The notes: generated by a model not told the origin, from the sequence alone. A stretch of DNA of 64,000 nucleotides from a virus (IMGVR_UViG_3300010401_000036:1-64000); one strand, 5' to 3'. Shown: positions 6,601 to 16,991, numbered from the stretch's first letter. Made by a program: numbers and translations.

Positions 6601-8814
6601 CTAAGCGAGGCCTCTTTTTGCCTCATATGCCAACTGCAACGCACGATTGGAAGAATGAACTTTGCGACTATTAGAAACGACATTCCCGCCTCGTGCAAAC
6701 CCGGCCGATTCCGGTTTGCTCCTGTCATTCTGATCTGCCGCGCGCACCGAAGATGTCAGGAGTTTTGGCACGGAACTCGCTACCCCAGTAGAAACGGGAC
6801 TCTGCGTGCCAAGTGCCACGTTATTAGCAACGCGCCTCAGTCCGTCCATTATGGCCTTGTTCTTCATGGCCAGATCCAAGCCCTTGCGCATCTGGGTAAG
6901 GTCATTGGATGTCAACAGATCGGCGACATAGGAGGCGGTTTTGCTATCGACGCGCCCCATGATTTTCCGGGCGCCCATGGCCGCGAGATCGCCAGCGTAT
7001 TTCTTGGCGGCAAGACTACCTGCCAATGATCCGCCAGCTACGTGCTTCCAGTCCCATCCGCTCTCGTACCCGCCAACAAGCCCACCAGCCAAGCCCGCCT
7101 CGATAAGCTGCTTCGCAGTGGTCGAATTGCCCATCGCATTCTTGGCGCCCTGCATGATCGTTTCGAGCGTCATGCGAGCCTGCATCTTGTTGAGCCCGTC
7201 CTGTCCGAACACGGCCAGTGCTCGAGCCCGCTCGTTCGGAGAATTGAACATCGCCTTGGTGATATCGCGGGTGTCGCTGATATTCTTGATGACGCGATCT
7301 GCCCAGTCTGAGGCGTAGCCTTCGCGAAACAGATCCTTTTCGTCTGGCTTCATCTGGCGCATGACATCGATGATCTGCTTCGGATCGACCTTTTTCCCCG
7401 CGAGTTTTTGACCAGCCTCAAGGGCATTGCTTTCATTGAAATATTGCGACGCAATACCCCTGGCACTGCCATACGAAGGCACGGCCTTGTCCAGTTCGCT
7501 ACGGAGTGACTTCGCCAAGGTACCCGCGACCGACGACGTATCGCCCTGCCTCTTGGCCACACTGGCCATGCTGTCAAGCTCGCGCTTCACCGAGTCCCAA
7601 TATTGCAGGTTCGGATACTGTGGGACCCCAGTTGGCTTAGTCTTGGTGAATTTGATCATGCCGTCTTCGACGGTCACGCCCGGATTGAAGGCCCCGTATC
7701 CTTCGGAAATCGCGCGGTCCTTCCCCGTCGTGACGGCACGCTTCATGGCATCTTCAAAGGCCGGACTCCCCATCAGCCTTTCGATGGTGGGGGAAATGAT
7801 TTCGCGATCCCCCTCCTTGAAGGCCTTGGCATAGGCTGGTACCCGGCCAGCATCATATTCGGCGACGATCTGGTCTGAGGTCTTCCCAGCGTTTGCTCCA
7901 CCAGAGACGAGATCCTTCACATCCTTGGCAACGCGCTCGCTTTGACCGAGGAATCGTTCGTTGAATGTGTTCTCAAGCTTGGCCCACGCTCCAGGATCGG
8001 TATTCCCGGCCGAACGCAATAGTGCCTGCGTCTTGCCGGCACCGAGGTCAGCCAACGTCACTGGCTCGCCAGCGCGCTTTGCTGCCAGCCAGTCTGCTGC
8101 TGTCATACCCTTGGCTTCGCCAGCCGCGATGGCCTCTTGGTCGCTCATGAGCGCTGAACCAAGACGGCGGGACGCTTCGGCTTCAGGGTCTTTCCAGCCT
8201 CTAAAGGCTCCAATGGCCTTTCCGACAACGGGACCGAGAACGGCACCAATGGCTTGGAAGACGCCCGCACCAGCACCGCCTCCAATGCCGCCGGTAACGG
8301 CACCTGAGCCAGCTCCGATAGCCCGCTCTGAGGCATCAGTACCCGCCCCGGCCCCAGCCAGCGCGCCATATTCAGCCCCGACCTGAGCGCCCTTCAGAGC
8401 CGGCCGCAATAGCGCCGGAGCTCGAGCCATTCCAGCTTCTGGCAGAACCGCCATGGTAGGAATCGCGCCCGCAACTTCACTGGCGCCATAGACATAAGGG
8501 TGCTGGGTTCGTGCCGTTTCATCTGCGGCACGTTCGCGGGCTATCGATTCGTTGTACCGCTGCACAGCCTCCGGATCACCAGTCCAGTATTTGTAGGCAC
8601 CCTTGATGCTGGTCAGGGGCGTCCCTGGGTCTGTAGGGCTTGCTCCACCAGCCTCGTCGATCGCCCGCAGCTCGTCAGCAAACCCGAACGTCGCACCCTG
8701 CAGCGCGCCGCGGCCGGCAGCAGTCAGCTTGCCAACATCAGGCGCGGCTTCACCAGTAGCCCAATCAGGCGCCGACGCACTATCCGCAGTTGCCCAGTCC
8801 GGCGCATCGGTCAC
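6601..8814 (-). CDS. Large internal virion / ejection-type protein (737 aa)
   Basis: Begins with repeated Asp-Trp-Ala-Thr motifs, then long Gly/Ala-rich hydrophobic stretches (about 150-200) and charged helical regions. Position between a 943-residue protein and the lysis genes, and the size, fit podovirus internal (ejected) proteins that extend the tail channel across the envelope. No enzymatic motif was seen. Ends in TAG; readthrough would add about 25 residues overlapping the holin gene, which looks accidental. Confidence 0.6.
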   Translation of the reverse strand: MTDAPDWATADSASAPDWATGEAAPDVGKLTAAGRGALQGATFGFADELRAIDEAGGASPTDPGTPLTSIKGAYKYWTGDPEAVQRYNESIARERAADETARTQHPYVYGASEVAGAIPTMAVLPEAGMARAPALLRPALKGAQVGAEYGALAGAGAGTDASERAIGAGSGAVTGGIGGGAGAGVFQAIGAVLGPVVGKAIGAFRGWKDPEAEASRRLGSALMSDQEAIAAGEAKGMTAADWLAAKRAGEPVTLADLGAGKTQALLRSAGNTDPGAWAKLENTFNERFLGQSERVAKDVKDLVSGGANAGKTSDQIVAEYDAGRVPAYAKAFKEGDREIISPTIERLMGSPAFEDAMKRAVTTGKDRAISEGYGAFNPGVTVEDGMIKFTKTKPTGVPQYPNLQYWDSVKRELDSMASVAKRQGDTSSVAGTLAKSLRSELDKAVPSYGSARGIASQYFNESNALEAGQKLAGKKVDPKQIIDVMRQMKPDEKDLFREGYASDWADRVIKNISDTRDITKAMFNSPNERARALAVFGQDGLNKMQARMTLETIMQGAKNAMGNSTTAKQLIEAGLAGGLVGGYESGWDWKHVAGGSLAGSLAAKKYAGDLAAMGARKIMGRVDSKTASYVADLLTSNDLTQMRKGLDLAMKNKAIMDGLRRVANNVALGTQSPVSTGVASSVPKLLTSSVRAADQNDRSKPESAGFARGGNVVSNSRKVHSSNRALQLAYEAKRGLA

Positions 8815-11642
8815 GGCTCAACTCCAAATCTGGCGATGAACTTGTCTTTGACCTCCGGGTGAGCACGGGCGTAGTCGATATCTGACTGTGTCGGCTTGGG
8901 TTTTTCTGACTTCTCGGGGCCAACCTCTCCAGGCTGGGCCTGACCGTTCTCAGGAATGATCGTCTTGCCTTCCTTGATTGCGTCACGCTCGCGGGTAACC
9001 TGCTTCTGCAACTGCATGACGGCTTTCTTGTACGTCCCCTTTGAAAATGCCGTATCAAGGTAGTGCAAGGCAAGATCGCGGTCGCTCTCGCGCATGACAC
9101 CCATCGGGTTCATGGCTCGAGCCCAGTGCTCGGCAAGCTGCAGGTTCGCCATGCCGAAGGTCACAAGGTTCGGATCGTTGGTAATCAACTGGCCATGCTG
9201 GATAAGGCGATCAAGCGGGACATATCCCGTGGCGCGCTGGACCTTTTCCGACTCCTCAAGCGCCGCCGGTACTGCCGCTGCGGTCGCCTTCAGGATCATG
9301 TTGAGATTTTCCTCACGGGTCGACCTGGTGCGAGCCGCGGCGTTCTTGGAAATGCCGCTTGCGCTGTATTCTTGCTTGCGCTGCGCCATATCCTGATCGG
9401 ACACGTTCTTGTCGTTCATCTCTTTTGTGATGGCGCTTTGCACCAAGGCCTTGTTTTCAGGATTGAAACCGAGGCTCCGAACCCGGGAATCGTCGCCCGT
9501 TGCAACGGTATAGCGGGCGATTGCCGTCGCATCTTCTGGGCTCAGGGTTGCCGCTCTGGTACCCTTTGGCTGAATCTTTGCATCCTGCGCGGGAGGCTGC
9601 CCGGTAACTGCGTCAATGACCTTGCCAGATCCTTGCTCCATGACAAGAGGATGGACCGAATCGCCGACCATGACGCTGCCGGCCGGCGTGTATTTCTCCC
9701 GATCGAGATTGGCCTTCTCCGCGGCAGTCAACTGCGTGTACGGCCGATCGGCCCTTGCCTCAGCCGCCTTCTGCGCCATCGTCATCTGATTGTAAGGCTG
9801 CTGGAAGTGCGCTTCCTCCATGGCCATCTTGGCCTGCTCAAGGTCATGTTTCTGCTGTGCCTCAACCGACTTGGAATAGGCGCCCACGCCAGCCATGCCA
9901 GCTTCACCGAGGCCGCCAAGGAACGATCCCGGGCCGCCCCTGGTAGTTGCCATCATGGCAAGTCCGGCCTGCATCAGACCCGTACGCAATTCCGGCGTCA
10001 TCTTGATACCTAGCGAACTAAGGAGTCCGCCCGACTGCTCTGGTGCTTGGGTGTCCTGCGGTCGCCCTACGCCAGCCTTCAGGTTAGGAGCGCCGGCATA
10101 CCCCAGCGCCTCGGTGTCCTCACCAGAACTGACCGGAGGAGCAGCGGAGGCCGTCATGCGCCGCGACGAGACACCGGCAGTAACTTCCGGTGGCAATGGC
10201 TCGTCAGGCGCGGCGGCCATCTGCGGCGCAGGCAATCCGGCATCGCTTGCCGCGGCACTGATCTTTTTTCCGTTGTCTCGATCGACACGGGCCCGCCAAT
10301 CCTCCAGATCCTCCGGAGGAGTTAACCGGAACGGGCCGCCGCCGTCATCATAAGTCGGGCCTCCCGGCTCATAGGCCGGCTTGGACGCCCCGACTCCAGC
10401 CGCCATATTCGGATAGGCTGCGTCAAACCGCTCGGTGAAGTCTGGCGTGCCGCCATCGGCTAACCCGCCAGTGGCGTATCCCTTGATCCTACCTCCGCGC
10501 AAATACATAGGATTGAGCGGGGATGGTCCTTGCGGACCACCAACCGACGTTGAACCAAAAGCATCCGGAACCGATGCGCCATAATCCAGCGCAGTGCCAG
10601 AACCATTGAAGGCGTCCCAGCCTTTCTTGGCCAGAGCGCCAACCCCCTTCATCTGGTCCTGAGACAGTCCTTCCTGTTTCGGCGCCTGCGGAGCGGATGG
10701 CATCGTGGCATGCAGCACGTTGGCGTGAGGCTCCATGGTTGGAACCCATGTCTGGGAATTGCCGTAGGGACTGCCACCCGCCGCAAAGCCGGCCCGCTTC
10801 TCCGTGACCGCGCCGCCGTCCTTGATAAACATCGAAGCCGCAGTGAGGCCAAGCCCAGCCGCCTGCGTCCATGGGTTCGGCGTCGGGCCCTGTGTCGTGG
10901 CCTGCCCCGTCGTGGTCGATCCCATCGACCCGCCAACTGCAGTATCAATCCCGGCCAGCCACTGTGCCACCTGGAACGGGTAGCCTTGGGCTTGGTAGTA
11001 GTCCTGACGCTTCTGGGTATCCTGAGCCTGCTGGGTCTGCTGCTGCAGTGTGCCGGCGCCGACCTGTGCCTGGGCGCCCTGCATCGCAGCCTGTTGGGCT
11101 GAAACCCCGGCCCGCATGCCTTGTTGCTGCTGGTTCTCCGCGGTATTAACGGCCTGCTGATAGCCTTGGCTCCGCAGCCCGGCGATCACCGGCGCCTGTA
11201 CCCGCGCCTGTCCCTCAGCGGTCAGCGCCTGCGCCACCCCAACCCGGTCGCCACCCAATGCCCCCTGCGCCGCAGCATTTCCGGTTACGGTAGAATTGGC
11301 GCGCTGGTTCTGGACGTCAAAATCCGCCTGAGTGGCGTTTATGACCTGATTCGTGTAGGGGTCCTGATAGCGCTGGATGTCGGCCGCGCTGATCGGGTTT
11401 CCTGATGCGTCGATCTGACCGATGAATTTTGAATCAGGCCCAGCAATCTGATTGATATTGCCGATGCCGGCCTGCTGCTGTTCATTGATCGGAGCAGTTT
11501 CTTCGCCCTGATATCCTTGATACGGGGTCGACGCCACGCCAGAGGCACGGTTGAGCAGCGCCAGATACGCTTGATAGGCGTTGGAATCTGGAGAAGTTGA
11601 ACCGGACTGCGACGTACTGGTCTGTGATGACCCCTTTCCCAA
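8811..11642 (-). CDS. Very large internal virion protein (943 aa), TTG start
   Basis: TTG 11642 follows a perfect GTAGGAGG site at good spacing. The N-terminus is Ser/Thr/Gln-rich, then come Gln-rich helices (about 50-230), a Gly-rich middle with 'GGLADGG' and 'GGRIKGYATGG' type repeats, and a long charged C-terminal half. Such proteins lie next to tail-hub genes in podoviruses and are likely part of the ejected core. The 'GGxA/GGRI' repeats recur in other proteins here (12950-13555, 23327-23680, 44245-45012). Confidence 0.6.
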   Translation of the reverse strand: MGKGSSQTSTSQSGSTSPDSNAYQAYLALLNRASGVASTPYQGYQGEETAPINEQQQAGIGNINQIAGPDSKFIGQIDASGNPISAADIQRYQDPYTNQVINATQADFDVQNQRANSTVTGNAAAQGALGGDRVGVAQALTAEGQARVQAPVIAGLRSQGYQQAVNTAENQQQQGMRAGVSAQQAAMQGAQAQVGAGTLQQQTQQAQDTQKRQDYYQAQGYPFQVAQWLAGIDTAVGGSMGSTTTGQATTQGPTPNPWTQAAGLGLTAASMFIKDGGAVTEKRAGFAAGGSPYGNSQTWVPTMEPHANVLHATMPSAPQAPKQEGLSQDQMKGVGALAKKGWDAFNGSGTALDYGASVPDAFGSTSVGGPQGPSPLNPMYLRGGRIKGYATGGLADGGTPDFTERFDAAYPNMAAGVGASKPAYEPGGPTYDDGGGPFRLTPPEDLEDWRARVDRDNGKKISAAASDAGLPAPQMAAAPDEPLPPEVTAGVSSRRMTASAAPPVSSGEDTEALGYAGAPNLKAGVGRPQDTQAPEQSGGLLSSLGIKMTPELRTGLMQAGLAMMATTRGGPGSFLGGLGEAGMAGVGAYSKSVEAQQKHDLEQAKMAMEEAHFQQPYNQMTMAQKAAEARADRPYTQLTAAEKANLDREKYTPAGSVMVGDSVHPLVMEQGSGKVIDAVTGQPPAQDAKIQPKGTRAATLSPEDATAIARYTVATGDDSRVRSLGFNPENKALVQSAITKEMNDKNVSDQDMAQRKQEYSASGISKNAAARTRSTREENLNMILKATAAAVPAALEESEKVQRATGYVPLDRLIQHGQLITNDPNLVTFGMANLQLAEHWARAMNPMGVMRESDRDLALHYLDTAFSKGTYKKAVMQLQKQVTRERDAIKEGKTIIPENGQAQPGEVGPEKSEKPKPTQSDIDYARAHPEVKDKFIARFGVEP

Positions 11643-11643
11643 T

Positions 11644-12201
11644 CTATCCTCCTACTGACTTCAGATGACGTGGCTCGCGTCCCGATTTGCCACGCTTCGG
11701 AAACGGCTCGCGCCAGAAATCCTCGTTTGGCTCCTCGTTCTGCCATTTACTGTTGAAGACAAACCAAGCTCCGGCCGGGACACCAAGCGACCGACGATAA
11801 AGCCTGACCTTCCCCTCCATCCGGTAGTTAGTTAGAACCCCGATCGTGAGCGGGATGTTGATCTCCTTGGCGCAAGTTTTGGCAAAATCGATCAACTGCG
11901 TGGCATAATTCTGCGGTGCTTTTCTCACATCAGGTCGGACGAAGTTGAACAGTTCCTCAAGATGATTTGCCTTTGTATACCAAAATCTCGAAATCAGTAG
12001 GTAAATCATCGCCTTGATATCGCCCGGCTCGCCGATAACACCGAGGATTCCGCCCTGACGATTGAACGCGAGGTGAAAGGTCTTCTTCGCCTCCATCTCG
12101 TCCAGTGGCATCACACCGCCTTCGGCGTGCATCTGGCCGAGCAAGCGCATGATTTCGTCTTCGTCGGCGATCGAGGCAATGCGGACTTTCTCTTCAGTCA
12201 T
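11644..12201 (-). CDS. GNAT-like acetyltransferase-fold protein
   Basis: 185 residues with a GNAT-like layout: N-terminal 'VRIASIADEDEIMRLL', a central beta meander ('GGILGVIGE..IKAMIYLLIS') and a C-terminal 'YRRSLGVPAGAWFVF'. Proteins like this are common beside tail genes in phages and may be structural or modify a host factor. Ends TAG one base out of phase with the next gene's TTG start. Catalysis is not proven. Confidence 0.6.
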   Translation of the reverse strand: MTEEKVRIASIADEDEIMRLLGQMHAEGGVMPLDEMEAKKTFHLAFNRQGGILGVIGEPGDIKAMIYLLISRFWYTKANHLEELFNFVRPDVRKAPQNYATQLIDFAKTCAKEINIPLTIGVLTNYRMEGKVRLYRRSLGVPAGAWFVFNSKWQNEEPNEDFWREPFPKRGKSGREPRHLKSVGG

Positions 12202-12947
12202 AAGAGCATTCCAAGAGTTTGAGCATGGAAAATGGGATCACGGGCCCCTTTTGTTAAATTGCAACTCACGCACGTAATCTGCAAGTTGTATCGATCATTT
12301 GTTCCTCCCTTGGATACAGGAAGGATGTGGTCAATATGATATTTCTTACCTAATTTTGTTCTGCAGTAAGCACACTTGTTTTTCTGCATCTTCTTGATGG
12401 CCGCGATATCGGCTGCAGAATGTTTTCCTGGAACGTTCTTCCTCTTAGCTTTTGCGTTCCGCTTACCCTCCCTAACTTTTTCTGGATTAGCAGCAGCCCA
12501 CTTTCTTGCTTGAGCACGCGCATAATCTCTATTTATAGCACGCCATTCTTTATTGTAGATTGACCTCTTGACTTTATCTTTTCTGCCTCGTTCGCGTTGC
12601 TTGCGTCTGATTTCATCGCCGTTTAAAGCATACCTGATCTCAGATAGTTGTCGTGCTTTCTCTTTATTTTCTGGTTTAGAAAACCATTTAGAATTTGATT
12701 TCTTCTGAACTATCTTTGCCTTTTCTGGGTGGGCTATCCGCCACTGGCGACTCTTTTCCGCCACATGTTGATTATTTTCCCTAGCCCATCTTTTGGTATT
12801 TTCATTTCCGCACTCAACACAGCAACCGTTATACGTCCATCGTTTACTAATATGACCATGCTTACATGGCTTACCCGTGAAATAATATCTTTCTCCAGAT
12901 GCCACAGCCAGTTTCTTTGGTGATGGAATTTTTTGCCTATAAACCAT
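12198..12947 (-). CDS. HNH endonuclease, free-standing, A+T-richer
   Basis: 249 residues. N-terminal Cys/His zinc motif ('CKHGH...CCVECG'), a long Lys/Arg-rich helical linker, then a C-terminal HNH core with 'CAYC', 'YHIDHILPVSKGG', Asn in 'NLQITC' and 'CVSCN'. The base composition is visibly more A+T-rich than the flanking genes, indicating separate acquisition. It overlaps the next gene by 4 bases without disrupting it, as expected of a free-standing homing endonuclease. Confidence 0.85.
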   Translation of the reverse strand: MVYRQKIPSPKKLAVASGERYYFTGKPCKHGHISKRWTYNGCCVECGNENTKRWARENNQHVAEKSRQWRIAHPEKAKIVQKKSNSKWFSKPENKEKARQLSEIRYALNGDEIRRKQRERGRKDKVKRSIYNKEWRAINRDYARAQARKWAAANPEKVREGKRNAKAKRKNVPGKHSAADIAAIKKMQKNKCAYCRTKLGKKYHIDHILPVSKGGTNDRYNLQITCVSCNLTKGARDPIFHAQTLGMLL

Positions 12948-12949
12948 GA

Positions 12950-13555
12950 TTAATCTCTAGCCGGCGGGTCAAGACGCTCGAGCACCTTCACGTGATTCTT
13001 CCTGTTTTCGACGACCCAGTTATCCAACAATCTATGGCCCAAAGTCACATCCCCGTCACCGATAATCTTGACTTCGTCGGGGGATAGGACATGTTCCCCG
13101 CCGGCAGCCACAATCGGGACCGGGTGCCCTACGTCTGGTTGGTCGTCCTTTGCGGACCCGCCGATCGCGCGCTTTAGCCTGTGCTTGCGGATGATGTCTG
13201 ACGCGCCCTTTGCGGAATGAACCAGCTTGCGGATGCCGTGTGCGCCGATATCCCTGATGTGCTTCATGCCGGCCATGGTGTTGTCTTCGCCCATGGAGGC
13301 AACGTGAGAACTTGGAAGGACATAGCTCCCCGCCGCAACGTCAAGTGGATGCTCATCTGTCCGTCCCGGCACCTCAGACACGATTGGCCCTTCAAACACG
13401 CCGCCACCGTCTGCTCGACCGCGGCGCTTGGTCTCGTAGGCGATTGCAAGGGCCTGTGCCCGTGACTGGACATGAGGCGACTTGCCGACCTCTCCCATCA
13501 GCGTCTCGACGTTCTTCTTGAACGCGGGCTTTGATTTGGAATGAACGAGCGGCAT
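12950..13555 (-). CDS. Hypothetical virion-associated protein (201 aa)
   Basis: Start at ATG 13555; the upstream in-frame extension overlaps the neighbouring gene and has low-quality composition. It begins 'MPLVHSKSKPAF', continues with 'ALAIAYETKRRG' and has a C-terminal beta-rich half with 'GGEHVLSPDEV'. Related small proteins are common in phage structural modules. Role unknown. Confidence 0.6.
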   Translation of the reverse strand: MPLVHSKSKPAFKKNVETLMGEVGKSPHVQSRAQALAIAYETKRRGRADGGGVFEGPIVSEVPGRTDEHPLDVAAGSYVLPSSHVASMGEDNTMAGMKHIRDIGAHGIRKLVHSAKGASDIIRKHRLKRAIGGSAKDDQPDVGHPVPIVAAGGEHVLSPDEVKIIGDGDVTLGHRLLDNWVVENRKNHVKVLERLDPPARD

Positions 13556-13562
13556 GAGGTCC

Positions 13563-13964
13563 TCAGAAGAATTCAATGATTGTAAACGGTTGTGCAGTCC
13601 CTGTCCCCGCAAATCCGGAGAATCCGCAATTGATATTTGGATACTGGGCAGACGGGAACGGCACAGTGCTACCGCCGGCAACCGAGAGGGAACCTCCCAA
13701 TGTCGACGTAGTCGGAGAAGTCGCCATTCCGGTCTGGAACACGTAGCAGGTTGCGGTGCCAGGGTTATGAAAGACAATGCCGTGCCGAATCGAGCTAGTG
13801 CTAACTAGAGGTGTAATGGAAGCGGTTCCCAGCGTGACCGCAGTGAACTTCGGTGAGGTCGTCGTGGTCGCGGCCGGGGTTGCATTGGACATGCACTGTA
13901 CCCACGCGGCGAGCTGCACGGCGATGTTCTGGAGCTGGCTGATTACCTCGTCTGCGCCGGCCAT
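13563..13964 (-). CDS. Hypothetical structural protein (133 aa)
   Basis: Start at ATG 13964 (TGATG overlap with the upstream stop). N-terminal helix, then a Thr/Ser/Gly-rich beta region like small fibre or accessory head/tail proteins. No enzymatic motif. Confidence 0.55.
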   Translation of the reverse strand: MAGADEVISQLQNIAVQLAAWVQCMSNATPAATTTTSPKFTAVTLGTASITPLVSTSSIRHGIVFHNPGTATCYVFQTGMATSPTTSTLGGSLSVAGGSTVPFPSAQYPNINCGFSGFAGTGTAQPFTIIEFF

Positions 13965-16006
13965 CAGTTTCTCCCGCTGGGCGCCCAGCGATATCGACAC
14001 TTACCGATGCGCCAGAAGCTACCTTGATCGCTCGATGTGACCGTAATCGACATTTGCCGTCCACGGAAGCGCACCGATATAAACTCAGTTGTAGACGTGA
14101 CAACATACGGCCCGTAGCTTACCGGAGTATCACCGGGGTAGTTGACCACATTGAACGTCATCTGGATCTGAGCCGAGCCAGAGGCCCCGTATAAGGCCCA
14201 TTTGAAGTCCGGTATGATAACGTCAACGAACGCGAAATCCTCCCCTTCGCCAATGACAAAATATCCAGTGACGAATGACGACGTCATAGACTGTCCATCC
14301 GCGTCGTTCGTGGTCTCCTGCTGATAGATGATTCCAGTTGGCGTGGCAGAGATCGGAGGGCCCAAGATGGTCTGATCCATCCATGCCGAGCGCGACAACG
14401 TCCCGTAGTCCCACGGCTTGGTAGGTTCCGTGACGTTCATCTTGACGTAGGAATCACATTCTCCGCTGACCGATGCCGACGACGGGAACAGCCAACCCAC
14501 CTCGTTATAGGGCGTGTTCGGCATGGACCTGACGTTCTGCAGGAATGACGTATTGCTGTTCTGAAACACAAAATCCCAGACCGTGCAGGGGATAACACTG
14601 ACCCCATTCGAGTCATAGGCATAGAAGTTGCTCGCTCCCATCCAGTAGACCGAGCCCCGAAATTGCTGCGCTGCATGGGAAGAGATCAGTCCTGCACCGG
14701 CCCCGATCTTGTTGAACCCAAACACCAGCGGGAATCCCTTGTAGGTCGCGGCCCACAAGTCCAGATCAGTCCAGAACAGGTTCTGGTTTGACACCGCCAT
14801 GCCGCCGCGGATTTCAGATCCGATCGGAATCCGGAACGAACCGGCCTGGTTCGTGGTCGAGGTCTTGAACTGGGTGTAATCTCCCTGATCCGACCAGCGC
14901 ACCAACATCGGGTCCTGAGACTGTCCGATGTTGGCGTTCGTGGTCGATCCCCATGCGAACAGGATTTGCAGGGAATTGGAGATGAAGATACCTCCATTGA
15001 ACGGAGGCGCGGTCGGCACAATGGATGCCGTGTTGAAACCTCCGGTCGGATCGAACTGATAGATCGCTCCACCTGAAGGATTGGCCAGTGCTATCTCACC
15101 CCAGTTGTCACTCGTCCAATCGGTTGCAGTGATCGGCGTGCCGGTCTGAAATGAAGACGATGCTCCAGTGCCATAACCGCCAGCGCCATATCCTCCAGTC
15201 CCATATCCAGAGCCGCTGGAAGCCGGACCCAGGTTGATGAAGTATTGAAAGTCAGCATTTCCGCTGTTCATGAACCCGGTGGCCAAGGCCGTTGCAAGCG
15301 TATTCACGTTGATGGTGAACGTGTTGGCGTCTACCCAGATAGACGGATAGATTCCAAAGATGGTGACCCCGGCAAGAGAGGTAGTGGCCTGAAATGCTAC
15401 GTTGATAAAGCCGGTGCTGGACAGCCCGTGCGACGTGAATGTAACACTGACGATGTTCGACGTGGTCGCTGTCTGAAACAGCGGCAAAGATCCGGCATTG
15501 TTGACCGTTGCTCCAGCGGCTGTTGCGAGGTTGATCTTGTAGGATGTTCCTCCTAACGTCGTTACCGTGTAGAGCCCGGATATCACCGTAGTGCCGATCG
15601 AAATCGGCGTGTTGATCATCACCGAGTCAAACGAACTCAGGTTATTGATGTTTGGATCGGTGATGGTGACCGTGGTAGAGTTTGCGATGGTCGAAAAGTT
15701 CGGAGGCGTATCCGACGTTACCTCTTGAGGCGTGATCGACACCAGAGAACCTGACGTAATCATGTCAAGGCTTCCCGTCGTTCCAGACAGGAGATGGTGG
15801 TTACCGTTCAGATCCTGCCATGCATGAAGATCGCGCGGCGTGCCAGCCACATTGAAGGCGTAGAACTTGGACCATCCGCCGTACTTTTGTACGAGGCCTT
15901 CACGAAAGCGGATCAACTGGCTCGACGAAATGCCAGCCTCATTCAACGTTGGTGTTTTTTCAACGTCAATTCCGGGGATGAGTTTGACACTGCCGTACGG
16001 CATCAA
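13964..16006 (-). CDS. Tail hub/nozzle protein, P22 gp10 / T7 gp12-like
   Basis: 680 residues beginning with 'KLIPGIDVEKTPTLNEAG' and 'IRFREGLVQKYGGW', a signature start of the podovirus hub/stabilisation proteins that form the tail nozzle under the portal-adaptor complex. The rest is beta-rich with Gly/Tyr-rich loops (about 255-275). It lies between fibre and internal-virion genes, which supports the role. Family-level assignment only. Confidence 0.65.
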   Translation of the reverse strand: MMPYGSVKLIPGIDVEKTPTLNEAGISSSQLIRFREGLVQKYGGWSKFYAFNVAGTPRDLHAWQDLNGNHHLLSGTTGSLDMITSGSLVSITPQEVTSDTPPNFSTIANSTTVTITDPNINNLSSFDSVMINTPISIGTTVISGLYTVTTLGGTSYKINLATAAGATVNNAGSLPLFQTATTSNIVSVTFTSHGLSSTGFINVAFQATTSLAGVTIFGIYPSIWVDANTFTINVNTLATALATGFMNSGNADFQYFINLGPASSGSGYGTGGYGAGGYGTGASSSFQTGTPITATDWTSDNWGEIALANPSGGAIYQFDPTGGFNTASIVPTAPPFNGGIFISNSLQILFAWGSTTNANIGQSQDPMLVRWSDQGDYTQFKTSTTNQAGSFRIPIGSEIRGGMAVSNQNLFWTDLDLWAATYKGFPLVFGFNKIGAGAGLISSHAAQQFRGSVYWMGASNFYAYDSNGVSVIPCTVWDFVFQNSNTSFLQNVRSMPNTPYNEVGWLFPSSASVSGECDSYVKMNVTEPTKPWDYGTLSRSAWMDQTILGPPISATPTGIIYQQETTNDADGQSMTSSFVTGYFVIGEGEDFAFVDVIIPDFKWALYGASGSAQIQMTFNVVNYPGDTPVSYGPYVVTSTTEFISVRFRGRQMSITVTSSDQGSFWRIGKCRYRWAPSGRN

Positions 16007-16007
16007 A

Positions 16008-16991
16008 TCACGTCTTGATCAATGGAAGCGTGGAAATGAGAGATGGCTGAACAGATGCGAAAGGAGTGTTTGAGCCGCCAGAAGGAACGACCGCGCTTGC
16101 AAGCACCGTGCCACCTCCCTGACCTCCGATCAAGTCGCCTGTCCCGCCAATTGAACCTCCAGATAGAGTGGTTGCTCTGATAAAGCCTGATGAATTTGAG
16201 CTGAAATTGACGTTTGGAAGATTGGCTTGTGACAACACAGATGTTTGCGAACCTCCGCCGCTCGGTCCCAGCAGAGACCCTGTGAATCCAGATGCTGGGA
16301 ATGTTATGCGCGCTGCCGTGGCTCCGGACGCCACTTGGATGGTGTCCACACCGAGACGCACCCGTGACCTCTCGTCAGGAACCCCAAACGTCGTGATGCC
16401 ATTCCCGCCGTATGTCGAGCCAAGCAACTGAGCCAGAGCTGGGTAGATCGACGCCGTATAAACCGATCCATCTTTGACCAGATATGGCGCAACCGAACAT
16501 ACATTCATCCATGGCGGTAACGTCGTGGTGTTGGTGTGGAGATCGAGGGCTGAACCCGGCGTCGGCATGTTGACGTAATCCATGTCGGTCCCATCATAGA
16601 ACACATGGATCTTCTGGCCCGGGGGAGCTCCAATTCTATTGCCCAAACCAACAGACGGCGAGAGTTGAACGTATGACGTTCCCGTGCATTTGTTGTGGAT
16701 GATGTAGTACCCCGGAAGGGTGAACTGAACTGTAGCGCCGCCCGTCTGCGCCCCAGTGAAAACGATCAAGGAATTGACGCTCTGTGAAAGTGATCCGGGC
16801 CATACGCCAGTGGTCGCAGGAACCGTCAACAGCAACGTAGTAGCGGCTGATAGCGTAATAGTGGTGACGCCACCGAACAATGCGTCAACCGTCTGGAAAT
16901 TGGGGTTGAGCGCGGAGGTTCCCCATGCGCCACTTAGGTCGCCGGTATTTGGGACTATAAGAGATTTTTGTGTGGTTACTGGCTCGACCAT
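16008..16991 (-). CDS. Tail fibre protein with phage tail collar domain
   Basis: 327 residues. A collar-domain signature lies at about 180-215 ('YPALAQLLGSTYGG' followed by 'FGVPDERSRVRLG'), as in short tail fibres. The C-terminal third is Ser/Gly-rich, probably the receptor-binding tip. Stop and start of adjacent genes almost touch. Confidence 0.75.
   Translation of the reverse strand: MVEPVTTQKSLIVPNTGDLSGAWGTSALNPNFQTVDALFGGVTTITLSAATTLLLTVPATTGVWPGSLSQSVNSLIVFTGAQTGGATVQFTLPGYYIIHNKCTGTSYVQLSPSVGLGNRIGAPPGQKIHVFYDGTDMDYVNMPTPGSALDLHTNTTTLPPWMNVCSVAPYLVKDGSVYTASIYPALAQLLGSTYGGNGITTFGVPDERSRVRLGVDTIQVASGATAARITFPASGFTGSLLGPSGGGSQTSVLSQANLPNVNFSSNSSGFIRATTLSGGSIGGTGDLIGGQGGGTVLASAVVPSGGSNTPFASVQPSLISTLPLIKT

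Noticed and set aside
6547-6601. TAG readthrough of the 737-residue internal protein
   Set aside because: It adds only about 25 residues that overlap the holin gene in another frame; no sign of coding selection.
8996-10013. Long plus-strand open frames opposite the 943-residue gene
   Set aside because: Antisense shadows of a GC-rich gene: no ribosome site, Arg/His-rich composition and no recognisable domain.
11640-11650. TAG readthrough joining the GNAT-like gene to the internal virion gene
   Set aside because: The downstream TTG start is one base out of frame with the TAG.
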